Assembly (NCBI GenBank): GCA_027068235.1
Contig: JAMOUE010000323.1
Span: 1-6,849 of the forward strand
Length of the DNA: 6,849 nucleotides
DNA from: Deltaproteobacteria bacterium
GTDB lineage: Bacteria; Desulfobacterota; Dissulfuribacteria; Dissulfuribacterales; QOAL01
Direction of reading: 5' to 3'
This document shows, piece after piece, positions 1 to 6,477 of the stretch. Position 1 is the stretch's first letter; each line of letters opens with the position of its first letter. A program made the translations under genes and the position numbers. The notes under the pieces were generated by a model that had not been told where the DNA came from, searched no databases, and saw nothing but the letters and a program-made list of their open reading frames with translations.

Positions 1-89
1 CGTTCTACAATTAGAGACTATCAAATTTTTTTCTAAGTAAAACAAAAACTTTTGCAACCACTCATGTCATTTATTAAGTTTTAAAAACT

Positions 90-1007
90 ATGATGAAAAG
101 ATGTTTAGTACCTGCCATATATGTCTCAATGTTGGTGCTCGCAGTTTCTTGCGCTGTATTTCCACGTAATCAGTTTCGGCCTGTAGAGAAAGGAGATTAC
201 TGGAGGGTAAGGCTTACAAAATTTGAGTCTGGCTCTGACCTTGTTACCCAAGGAGGGTTTGACCATCCTTATAATTTTACCCTGTTGAAGTTGAACAGGA
301 TACTTGGGGCTGTCTACTATGAAGATAAAGATGTATTAGGAAAATCAAAAAAATATCCTGTTTTTACTAATAAGGTTCGCGCAAGGCTATTGAAACCACT
401 GAAAAAAGCATTTGAAATGGCAAGGCCCGATGAGGTTGTGGATTTTTCATTCATGTTAAAGGAACAATTGCTGGTGTTTTTTTCAAACGATTTTTTTACC
501 AGCGGTATCATGTTCATAAAAGATGGAAAGTTGAACATGGTTTTTAGAACCATCAATTTTAAGGGAGTCAATTATTCAGAGGCTGTACGCCAGTTTGTAG
601 GAGACCCAACTAACAGGCCTGTTGCAAATTCGTGGAGGCTTGTTGTCGGCCCTGGTATGACTTTAAAGGAGGCGCCAAAGTCTAAATTTTCTTTGTTTCA
701 GCAGCCATACTATAGTAATTGGCTAATAATAGATCTTGATTACGACTTTAAACCTGCACCACTTACCAAAAGACGCAGGAGTATGCGCCAACCCGTGGAG
801 GAACTAACTCCTCAAAAAGAGGCCCCAAGAATCAGATTTGAACGGCCTGATGCGTCTTCAGACTCTGTCTTTAAAACCAGGCGTTCAAATACTATTGATG
901 ATCCAGAGGTGAGGAGAAAATTGCAGATACTTAGGGAGTTGTATAACAGTGGACAGATAAGCAGGGGCACGTATGAGCGAAAAAAAGAAGAGCTTCTTTC
1001 TCCTTAG
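90..1007 (+). CDS. Lipoprotein with C-terminal SHOCT-like motif, function unknown
   Basis: This is a 305-residue protein. The N-terminus has a short basic start (MMKR), a hydrophobic stretch at about residues 6-19, and a lipobox-like LAVSC with Cys21 as the candidate lipidated residue. Ala at -3 is a less common but tolerated lipobox position. Residue +2 is Ala, so under the Lol rule known from E. coli it would be sent to the outer membrane. Residues about 30-220 are a mixed beta/alpha region that I do not recognise. Residues about 222-268 are basic, proline-rich and probably a flexible linker. Residues about 272-303 (DPEVRRKLQILRELYNSGQI and the following YERKKEELL) match the SHOCT pattern: a short helix, a G-[IQ]-[IS] turn and a second helix, usually found at protein C-termini and linked to oligomerisation. 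Starts at 90 and 93 are both possible; no clear Shine-Dalgarno is visible in the AT-rich leader. The gene converges on the pilB-like gene. Lipoprotein status is a sequence-based inference; function is unknown. Confidence 0.85.
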   Translation: MMKRCLVPAIYVSMLVLAVSCAVFPRNQFRPVEKGDYWRVRLTKFESGSDLVTQGGFDHPYNFTLLKLNRILGAVYYEDKDVLGKSKKYPVFTNKVRARLLKPLKKAFEMARPDEVVDFSFMLKEQLLVFFSNDFFTSGIMFIKDGKLNMVFRTINFKGVNYSEAVRQFVGDPTNRPVANSWRLVVGPGMTLKEAPKSKFSLFQQPYYSNWLIIDLDYDFKPAPLTKRRRSMRQPVEELTPQKEAPRIRFERPDASSDSVFKTRRSNTIDDPEVRRKLQILRELYNSGQISRGTYERKKEELLSP

Positions 1008-1038
1008 CCATAACAATTACACTTTGTAAGGACATAAT

Positions 1039-1079
1039 CTGTTATGGTAAGGCAGAATAACAGCCGTTGTAGTTTTTTT
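1039..1079 (+). terminator. Possible weak terminator in convergent spacer
   Basis: A perfect 7-bp inverted repeat (CTGTTAT at 1039-1045, ATAACAG at 1057-1063) with an 11-base loop lies about 30 bases past the lipoprotein stop and is followed, after nine bases, by a run of seven T at 1073-1079. The stem is AT-rich and the T-run is not adjacent, so intrinsic termination is only a possibility. An alternative 8-bp pairing (1008-1015 with 1040-1047) uses the same left arm. Confidence 0.25.
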
Positions 1080-1110
1080 GTCATCACTTTTTTGCGCTTT
1101 GAGCAAGGTT

Positions 1111-2850
1111 TTAATATGTAACCCTTAAGATTTCTTCCATTGTAGTGATGCCTTTTAGCATCTTGGAACATGCATCGAATGAAAGTGTTTTCATGCCTTC
1201 TTTGATAGCCCTTTTCTTAATGTCGGCTTCAGAATGGCCGTGGTGTATCATCTTTTTTATGGCAGGGGATACAGAGAGCACTTCATAAATTCCTATCCGT
1301 CCGTAGTAGCCTGTTTTTCTACATGTGTTACAGCCTTCTCCATAGTAAACTCTAGCCTTTTCATGTCGCAGCCTGCAACCAAAGGCCTCTAATTCACTAG
1401 TTGAAATCCACGATTGCTGCTTGCATTCTGGACAAATTGTTCGCACGAGTCTTTGGGCAACGACTCCAAGAAGTGTTGAGGCTATGAGGTAGGGTTCAAG
1501 GCCAAGATCTAGGAGTCTTGTTACTGCCCCTGCTGCATCGTTTGTATGAAGGGTTGAAAATACTAGGTGTCCAGTAAGGGATGCCTGCACTGCATATCGG
1601 GCTGTTTCTGCATCCCTTATTTCTCCAATCATCACAATATCAGGATCTTGGCGTAGAATGTTTCTCAAAATAGTAGAAAAGGTTACGTCTATTTGGGGTT
1701 GTACAGCAATCTGGTTGAAATCCTCATAGACCATCTCTATAGGGTCTTCAATGGTAACAATGTTTACTTCGGGACTGCTTAAATATCGTAACGTGGAATA
1801 AAGTGTGGTGGATTTTCCAGAGCCTGTTGGTCCGGTCATGAGGATCATACCATTGGTGTTTTTGAGAAACTGTTTGTATGCATGTAGATCACGCCTAGAA
1901 AATCCTAGACTATCCAGATCACTCATGAGGATTTGAGCGCTTTGAAGACGAAGCACCACCTTTTCCCCAAAGGCAACAGGTATAGTAGATACACGTACTT
2001 CTGCATCTTCTTCTTTCCACGAAAGTTTGATCCTGCCGTCTTGTGGTCTCCGTTTTTCTGCAATATCAAGCCTTGAAAGCGCCTTTATGCGTGTGCAAAG
2101 GGCCTCATGTACCACTCTTGGCAGCTTGTAGATGGTATGGAGCACTCCATCTATTCGAAATCTTACCACTGACTCTTTTCTTTTAGGTTCAATGTGTATG
2201 TCACTTGCCCTTTCATTTAGGGCATATTGAAATAGGTGGTCAACCGCCTTGTTTATATGTTTGTCATTTGCGTGGACGTCCTTGCCAGAAAGCTTTACAT
2301 ACTGTTCCAGGTTGGCTATGTCTACTTCTGGGGCTGTAAGGATGTCTTGTGCAGCGGCAATAGAGCTCCTAAAGTCGAAAAATTCCTGTATCACCCGTTC
2401 AATGTCTGACTTTGGTACTATTATAAAGGAGACCTTTGCTTTGCAGACTCGCTCTATGTCTTCTTTCAGTTCCCGTTGCTCAGGATAGTAAGAGGCTACC
2501 TCAAGGATATTGCCATGCCACTCAAGAGGCAGGACAAGTCTCGTCCTTGCAAATGATGAGGGTAGGGTCCTTGTGACAACTTCCATATCTAGGTTTAAGG
2601 GATCAAGACGTTTGAAGATCCATCCCTTTTTTTGACATAAAAGTTCCAGAATGTCTGCCTCAGTGATGAATTTATCTGGCTTGTCAGCCCGTTTTATTCC
2701 AAGAGAATCTATCCACTGTATGAGATCAATGCCTTTTCTAAAGGCAATATGGTGTTTTTCTTCCAGATATTTCTTGTCTTTTTTAGAGATCCATCCTTTG
2801 TCTAAGAGTAGGCCAAGGATAAAGTTTTTGTCTGAGTATATGCTGGTCAT
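1111..2850 (-). CDS. PilB/GspE-family type IV pilus or type II secretion assembly ATPase
   Basis: This 579-residue protein is a cytoplasmic hexameric ATPase of the kind that powers pilin or pseudopilin assembly at the inner membrane. All family hallmarks are present: Walker A GPTGSGKST (340-348), Asp box TIEDPIE (366-372), Walker B DPDIVMIGEIRD (402-413), His box TGHLVFSTLHT (426-436), and a tetracysteine zinc site at C473/C476 and C507/C510. The segment at about 195-330 (ASDIHIEP, RRPQDGRIKL) is the conserved N2-like domain before the P-loop. Residues 60-160 resemble the T2SSE_N/MshEN fold. The first 25 residues (LGLLLDKGWIS) look like a degenerate MshEN c-di-GMP motif lacking the usual Arg/Lys before LG. 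The length is typical for the family. It is full length and appears active. It stands alone here: no pilC, pilT, pilin or gsp partner is visible, so PilB, GspE and MshE cannot be separated. The ATG at 2850 has no strong Shine-Dalgarno. Confidence 0.95.
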   Translation of the reverse strand: MTSIYSDKNFILGLLLDKGWISKKDKKYLEEKHHIAFRKGIDLIQWIDSLGIKRADKPDKFITEADILELLCQKKGWIFKRLDPLNLDMEVVTRTLPSSFARTRLVLPLEWHGNILEVASYYPEQRELKEDIERVCKAKVSFIIVPKSDIERVIQEFFDFRSSIAAAQDILTAPEVDIANLEQYVKLSGKDVHANDKHINKAVDHLFQYALNERASDIHIEPKRKESVVRFRIDGVLHTIYKLPRVVHEALCTRIKALSRLDIAEKRRPQDGRIKLSWKEEDAEVRVSTIPVAFGEKVVLRLQSAQILMSDLDSLGFSRRDLHAYKQFLKNTNGMILMTGPTGSGKSTTLYSTLRYLSSPEVNIVTIEDPIEMVYEDFNQIAVQPQIDVTFSTILRNILRQDPDIVMIGEIRDAETARYAVQASLTGHLVFSTLHTNDAAGAVTRLLDLGLEPYLIASTLLGVVAQRLVRTICPECKQQSWISTSELEAFGCRLRHEKARVYYGEGCNTCRKTGYYGRIGIYEVLSVSPAIKKMIHHGHSEADIKKRAIKEGMKTLSFDACSKMLKGITTMEEILRVTY

Positions 2851-2885
2851 GAACTTGCAGTTATAATACCTTTTGTTAAACGAAT

Positions 2886-2914
2886 ATTTTGTATTTGAAG
2901 TCGGAATGAAACAA
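2886..2914 (-). promoter_or_regulatory. Weak candidate sigma-70-like promoter for the pilB-like gene
   Basis: In the 101-bp divergent spacer, the minus strand shows TTGTTT (2909-2914) and CAAAAT (2886-2891) separated by 17 bases, which would give a leader of about 28 bases. Each hexamer matches consensus only partly (3/6 and 4/6). The same spacer must also carry the prmA promoter, for which I found no well-spaced pair; an isolated TATAAT at 2862-2867 lacks a -35 partner. Confidence 0.2.
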
Positions 2915-2951
2915 GTGGATTTATCACTGTTATCGGAACAAGAGTAAACTT

Positions 2952-3872
2952 ATGATAATGGATCAAGAAGATAGAAGACTTTGGGTAGAGCTTATAATCA
3001 AGTGCAGTAAGAGTGTGGAAGAGCCTTTGTGCGACTTTCTCATCTCTGAGCTGGAACGGGGTGTGATAATTGAGGAAGGGGCAGAAGGAGGACATGATCT
3101 TTTATATATAAAGGCTTATTTGAGCAGGGAAGATCTTGATTCTGGTGCCTTAAAGGCCATTGAGGCCTACATGAAGGAACTGGAAACGATTCACCCTGAT
3201 GCCACCTTAGAAATAGAAGATGAGAAGGTCGTTGAAGAAGACTGGCATGATAAGTGGAAGGAGTACTTTAAGCCCATCAAGATAGGAAGACACCTTGTGG
3301 TAAAGCCTAGTTGGGAAGAGTATGTCCCAGCCATTCAAGATATAGTTATTGAGATTGATCCAGGTCGTGCATTTGGTGTTGGAAGCCACCCTTCCACTCG
3401 TTTGGTTCTTCAAAGGCTTGAACATCTGAGTCATGAGGGCCTGCTTGAATATGCTGTTGTGTTGGATGTTGGCACAGGTTCGGGCATTTTGGCAATTGCT
3501 GCTGCCAAGCTAGGTGCAAAGGAAGTTATGGCGATTGATAACGATCCGGATGCAGTGGAGACTGCAAGGGACAATGTTCGTCTCAACCATGTGCATGACA
3601 CAGTTTCAGTAAGTACTACTCCAGTATGGGATGTTGAGGGGCCATTTGATATTGTCCTTGCAAATATAGACAAGGATACACTGTTGTTGCTTTCAAGCGA
3701 TATTGCAAAACAGGTTAAAAGGGGTGGGCGACTTCTTCTAAGTGGCATATTGGATACCCAGGTGGGTTCTATAAAGGATGTCTTTTGTGATAAAGGGCTG
3801 GAGTGTATGTTTCAAAATCAGGATGGTGAAGATGAACGATGGGTGATGTTGGAGTTCCTGGCAACTGGCTGA
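2952..3872 (+). CDS. prmA: Ribosomal protein L11 methyltransferase
   Basis: This is a 306-residue SAM-dependent methyltransferase. In the known family it trimethylates ribosomal protein L11 in the cytoplasm. The N-terminal third (about 1-90) is the acidic L11-recognition domain. It is followed by the PrmA-type linker (EDWHDKWKEYFKPIKIG, about 96-112) and the family signature DPGRAFGVGSHPST (136-149; the usual form is DPG-AFGTGTHPTT). SAM motif I is LDVGTGSG (171-178), with the acidic motif II residue in AIDNDPDA (194-201). Motif IV is LANID (236-240), where many relatives have NILA. LLLSGIL (261-267) is the expected late strand. Length and domain order are normal. The ATG at 2952 is preceded by a weak AAGAG; an in-frame ATG at 2958 is a minor alternative. 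The gene is divergent from the pilB-like gene and overlaps rsmE, a pairing seen in many bacteria. Confidence 0.95.
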   Translation: MIMDQEDRRLWVELIIKCSKSVEEPLCDFLISELERGVIIEEGAEGGHDLLYIKAYLSREDLDSGALKAIEAYMKELETIHPDATLEIEDEKVVEEDWHDKWKEYFKPIKIGRHLVVKPSWEEYVPAIQDIVIEIDPGRAFGVGSHPSTRLVLQRLEHLSHEGLLEYAVVLDVGTGSGILAIAAAKLGAKEVMAIDNDPDAVETARDNVRLNHVHDTVSVSTTPVWDVEGPFDIVLANIDKDTLLLLSSDIAKQVKRGGRLLLSGILDTQVGSIKDVFCDKGLECMFQNQDGEDERWVMLEFLATG

Positions 3873-4624
3873 GACTCCCTCAGTTCGTAGTTCCTCTAAA
3901 AAAGGCTGTTGTTAATGGAACCGTTACCCTTTCAGGCAAAGAGGCAATACACCTTGCGGGATCAAAAAGGCTTAGAAAGGGAGATAAGGTAAGGCTTGCC
4001 GATGGACAAGGTAGGGTGGTGATAGCAGAGATTACAGGCCTTGGCAGAGGAGAAGTGTCACTTCGTATCCTCACAGAATTGGCAACAAAGAAAGACTTGG
4101 TACCTTGTACCATATTACTTTCCATAATCCGACTGGAGCGTTTTGAGTTGGCCTTGGCTAAACTGTCTGAGATTGGTGTTTGTGCTGTGCAACCGGTATT
4201 GACTGAAATGGGAAGATTTCGCAAGTCCGATATGAAAAGGCTAGACAAAAGGGTTGGCCGATGGCAGGGGATATGTATGGAAAGTCTTAAACAGTCTAGA
4301 GGATTTGTATCAACCCGTGTCAACAATCCGCTTTGTCTTGAAGATGCCATTGAAATAGTGTCAGAAGCCAGATGTAAGGTTGCCCTTTTTGCAAAAGAAA
4401 AGGGGAGGGGCCTTGTGGGTATGTTACAAGGTGTTAGCAATATTTTTCCAGCGGCCTTGGCTGTTGGGCCTGAAGGCGGATTTAGTCCCAATGAGAAATC
4501 TATGTTAAAGGAAGCTGGTTTTTGTCCTGCAGGTTTGGGAGATCGTATCCTTAGGAGTGAAACGGCAGCCATTTATGGGGCAGTTATATTTTCAGAATTA
4601 TACACCTGTTTGGAAAATAAATGA
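3839..4624 (+). CDS. rsmE: 16S rRNA (uracil-1498-N3)-methyltransferase
   Basis: This 261-residue SPOUT-class methyltransferase, in the known family, methylates N3 of U1498 in 16S rRNA of the assembled 30S subunit. An N-terminal PUA-like domain (about 12-80) leads to the knotted SPOUT domain. That domain shows a degenerate IRLERFELALAKLSEIGV (97-114; the family form is near K-x-D-R-x-E), ESLKQSRG (148-155, matching the family EQSGR region), GPEGGFSPNE (210-219) and LGDRILRSETA (233-243), which form the SAM-binding knot. The ATG at 3839 overlaps prmA by 34 bases and adds about ten residues before the family's usual beginning. The homologous N-terminus (LRLPQFVVP, compare M-R-x-x-R-F-F-V in relatives) starts at the CTG at 3869-3871, which overlaps the prmA stop as CTGA. 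The true start may therefore be 3869. Function is secure; the start is not. Confidence 0.94.
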   Translation: MGDVGVPGNWLRLPQFVVPLKKAVVNGTVTLSGKEAIHLAGSKRLRKGDKVRLADGQGRVVIAEITGLGRGEVSLRILTELATKKDLVPCTILLSIIRLERFELALAKLSEIGVCAVQPVLTEMGRFRKSDMKRLDKRVGRWQGICMESLKQSRGFVSTRVNNPLCLEDAIEIVSEARCKVALFAKEKGRGLVGMLQGVSNIFPAALAVGPEGGFSPNEKSMLKEAGFCPAGLGDRILRSETAAIYGAVIFSELYTCLENK

Positions 4625-4704
4625 TGAAGACAGTCTCATCCACTTTTATATTCACAACATACCCATCCATGCAATTTATAAATGTTTTTGAGGTAGGGTC
4701 ATAA
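4621..4704 (+). CDS. Possible 27-residue small ORF overlapping the rsmE stop
   Basis: An ATG at 4621 overlaps the rsmE TGA as ATGA, the geometry of translational coupling. It opens a 27-residue frame beginning MMKTVSSTFIF and ending EVGS. There is no recognisable motif, and a frame this short arises often by chance in AT-rich DNA. It is listed only because of the coupling geometry. Confidence 0.12.
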   Translation: MMKTVSSTFIFTTYPSMQFINVFEVGS

Positions 4705-4705
4705 T

Positions 4706-4792
4706 ATGTTCGGTAAGCATAAATTTTTTAAGGCAGGAGAAAATAAAATCTTTTTTCATTGTGCAAGGTGTAGGGTGCTTGAAATTTCATAA
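4706..4792 (+). CDS. Possible 28-residue small basic ORF with a CxxC motif
   Basis: An ATG at 4706, two bases past the previous small stop, opens a 28-residue frame starting MFGKHKFFKAG and containing FFHCARC, one CxxC pair, near the end. A purine-rich GAGG (4690-4693) lies 12 bases upstream, too far for a strong ribosome site. The frame is the same as that of the Cys-cluster gene downstream, with a single TAA (4790-4792) between them. It may be a chance ORF, a small protein, or a former upstream extension of the next gene. Confidence 0.18.
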   Translation: MFGKHKFFKAGENKIFFHCARCRVLEIS

Positions 4793-4822
4793 AAAACGAT
4801 TGATTCAGATTATGTGAGGTGC

Positions 4823-5377
4823 ATGGCTGTTATAGGTTTTGATACCACGGTTTTTCCGCGGCTGGATTACAAAGATCCTAAGGGATTTTGGAGACAAATA
4901 GACGAACTCGTAGAATTTTTTTCTTCCAACAGTCAGGAACTGTCTATGGTAAAGTCTAGTGTTCCTGCTCTTGTAGCAGCTTTTGATAAGCTTGATCCGT
5001 TAATACAGTCATATACTGCCAAGGTTTGTCCTTATTGTGGGACGGTATGTTGTGCCAACAAGTTTGGATTCCCAGAGTTTGCAGATGTTGTTGTCTTTCT
5101 TTCTCTTGGTCTAGACATACCAGACTATAATCTTGATGTTGATGAAGAGGCGATTTGCCAGTTCATTGGGGAAAAGGGGTGCGTGCTCCCGCGTATTCAA
5201 AGGCCATACAGATGCACCTGGTATTTTTGTGATCCTCTTCTAGTGCAGTTGGAGATAGGACCGGCAAAGGACTATAGGAGTTTTATAAGTGATCTTCAAG
5301 AGCTAAGCAGGGCCAGAGGGGAGTTGTTAAGATATTTCTATGAAGTATGGCAGGAAAAGGGTACCTCGGTAAGATGA
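4823..5377 (+). CDS. YkgJ-like cysteine-cluster protein (putative metal or Fe-S binding)
   Basis: This soluble protein is 184 residues from the ATG at 4823, or 187 from a GTG at 4814. No signal peptide or membrane segment is visible. Eight cysteines sit in two groups: CPYCGTVCC (C69, C72, C76, C77), and C112, C120, C131, C136 within GCVLP and RPYRCTWYFC. The order CxxC-x3-CC, then a helical region, then GC-x-L ... RP-x-x-C-x-x-[FWY]-x-C, resembles the YkgJ/UPF0153 'zinc or iron chelating' family, whose biochemical role is not settled; the first cluster has x3 where the family often has x2. The N-terminal 65 residues and the C-terminal helix (about 150-178) are not recognised. A GAGGT lies only two bases before the ATG at 4823, so the start is uncertain. 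The last codon overlaps the next gene's ATG as ATGA, suggesting translational coupling to the PgsA-like enzyme. Metal binding is inferred. Confidence 0.75.
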   Translation: MAVIGFDTTVFPRLDYKDPKGFWRQIDELVEFFSSNSQELSMVKSSVPALVAAFDKLDPLIQSYTAKVCPYCGTVCCANKFGFPEFADVVVFLSLGLDIPDYNLDVDEEAICQFIGEKGCVLPRIQRPYRCTWYFCDPLLVQLEIGPAKDYRSFISDLQELSRARGELLRYFYEVWQEKGTSVR

Positions 5378-6420
5378 AGATTACAGCCAATCAAATAACC
5401 GCCTTAAGAATAGTGCTTTTGCCGCTTCCTCTCTTTCTCATATATGGAGATGCAATCTCTAGGGTAGCAGCCCTTCTCATACTTTCTGTACTTGGTCTTA
5501 CAGATTATCTTGATGGGCTAATGGCCCGAAAATATGGCATTACTTCCTTAGGAAGACTTCTTGATCCCATAGCAGATAAGATATTTGTGGCTGTGACACT
5601 GGTTCCCCTTGCCGACTTGGGGATTCTTCCCATGTGGATAGTATGGCCCATCTTTTTCAGGGAGTTTCTCGTCACTGAGATGAGACGTTTTATGACTCCA
5701 GATAAAAAAGGTCTCAGGGTAACAGAGCTTGCAAAGATAAAGACCACTCTTCAAATGATAGGAGTGGGCCTCATACTCCTTACAAATACATTTCCAGACA
5801 AGACCGTTACGATATCTTTTCTGGCAGGCCTTTTTTTGGCTACAGTTTTTCTTGCAATTGCCATTTATTCAAAGGGAGGACAACTTACATCCAGGATGAA
5901 AACGGCCTTACTTCTGGAGGCCGCCGGCTTTTTCATAGCCGTTGTTCTTCCTGCACGGCAGGTTGAGCTGACCTATGGCATTATTGTGCTGGCCGTTACA
6001 TTGATTTCAGGGGCACAATATGTGGCAGCATCGCTTCCGGGTCTGTGGCAAAGGGGGCCCGAGGCCCTTCTTGATCTGGTTCTTTCTCTTCTTATACCTC
6101 TTTTGGCCCTGGCCTTGTTGCCTTTTGCTCCAGAAAAGGCGCATTTGCTGGTTGTTCTTGTGCTTGCAGTAGAATTTGCTGCTCAAGGAATAGATATGTG
6201 GGCTGTTCAAGAAGGGAAAACAGACATATCCTTATATAAAAAGAGATATTTTGCACCTTCTCTTGTGGTATTGATGTTGGGTATGTTAGCGGCACAACAA
6301 GGTATTGATGCGGCAGCAACTGCCTACCTTGTTCTATGTAGTGCCGGTTCATTGATATATTTGGTTGTAGATATACTGATTCACAAGGAACTGTTCACGC
6401 AGGGAGAATTTTTCCAATAG
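5374..6420 (+). CDS. pgsA: PgsA-like CDP-alcohol phosphatidyltransferase with long membrane C-terminus
   Basis: This 348-residue membrane protein begins in the PgsA style (MKITANQITALRIVLLPLP). The family joins CDP-diacylglycerol to an alcohol; PgsA makes phosphatidylglycerophosphate from glycerol-3-phosphate. The metal-binding signature is visible as DYLDGLMAR, then GRLLDPIAD (D44, D47, G48, A51, R52, G60, D64, D68), with seven residues between AR and G where the classic form has eight. The later conserved REFLVTEMRR (96-105) and SG-x-QY (212-216) are also typical of PgsA. Usual PgsA length is about 180-200. Here the core is stretched by an extra hydrophobic region (about 147-192), and a further roughly 125-residue tail with about four membrane segments (231-251, 256-276, 293-311, 314-335) follows. 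The ATG at 5374 overlaps the upstream TGA; a start at 5347 would add nine residues. The substrate alcohol is not certain. Confidence 0.88.
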   Translation: MKITANQITALRIVLLPLPLFLIYGDAISRVAALLILSVLGLTDYLDGLMARKYGITSLGRLLDPIADKIFVAVTLVPLADLGILPMWIVWPIFFREFLVTEMRRFMTPDKKGLRVTELAKIKTTLQMIGVGLILLTNTFPDKTVTISFLAGLFLATVFLAIAIYSKGGQLTSRMKTALLLEAAGFFIAVVLPARQVELTYGIIVLAVTLISGAQYVAASLPGLWQRGPEALLDLVLSLLIPLLALALLPFAPEKAHLLVVLVLAVEFAAQGIDMWAVQEGKTDISLYKKRYFAPSLVVLMLGMLAAQQGIDAAATAYLVLCSAGSLIYLVVDILIHKELFTQGEFFQ

Positions 6421-6441
6421 TTTTTTAAAATTTTTTAAATA

Positions 6442-6470
6442 TTGATTGCGACTTTCATAAAAGTTATAAC
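6442..6470 (+). promoter_or_regulatory. Candidate sigma-70-like promoter for the dGTPase-like gene
   Basis: TTGATT (6442-6447, 4/6 to TTGACA) and TATAAC (6465-6470, 5/6 to TATAAT) are separated by exactly 17 bases in the 57-bp spacer after the pgsA-like gene. The predicted transcript would begin near 6477, immediately before the ATG at 6478. No Shine-Dalgarno is visible upstream of that ATG. Confidence 0.45.
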
Positions 6471-6477
6471 AATCAAC

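Noticed and set aside
2862..2867. Perfect TATAAT on the plus strand upstream of prmA
   Set aside because: No acceptable -35 element is found 16-18 bases upstream, and it would give a leader of about 80 bases. AT-rich spacers produce such hexamers by chance.
2921..2934. Direct repeat TTATC-ACTG-TTATC upstream of prmA as a regulator site
   Set aside because: Two five-base units are too short to separate from chance, and no further copies are present nearby.
3431..3748. A 105-codon minus-strand frame opposite prmA
   Set aside because: It is antisense to the SAM-binding core of prmA, with composition expected of a shadow frame.
3880..4572. A 230-codon open frame on the minus strand opposite rsmE
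   Set aside because: It lies fully antisense to a gene with clear family motifs. The translation is low-complexity Ser/Leu/Pro-rich, typical of a mirror frame, and no motif is seen.
4781..4788. Perfect 8-bp palindrome GAAATTTC as an operator
   Set aside because: It is short, AT-rich and occurs once, with no promoter element positioned around it.
6402..6426. GGGAGAATTTTTCC followed by a T-run as a terminator for pgsA
   Set aside because: The stem is only about five pairs with a G-T pair and a three-base loop, and it lies inside the coding end, so it is too weak to call.
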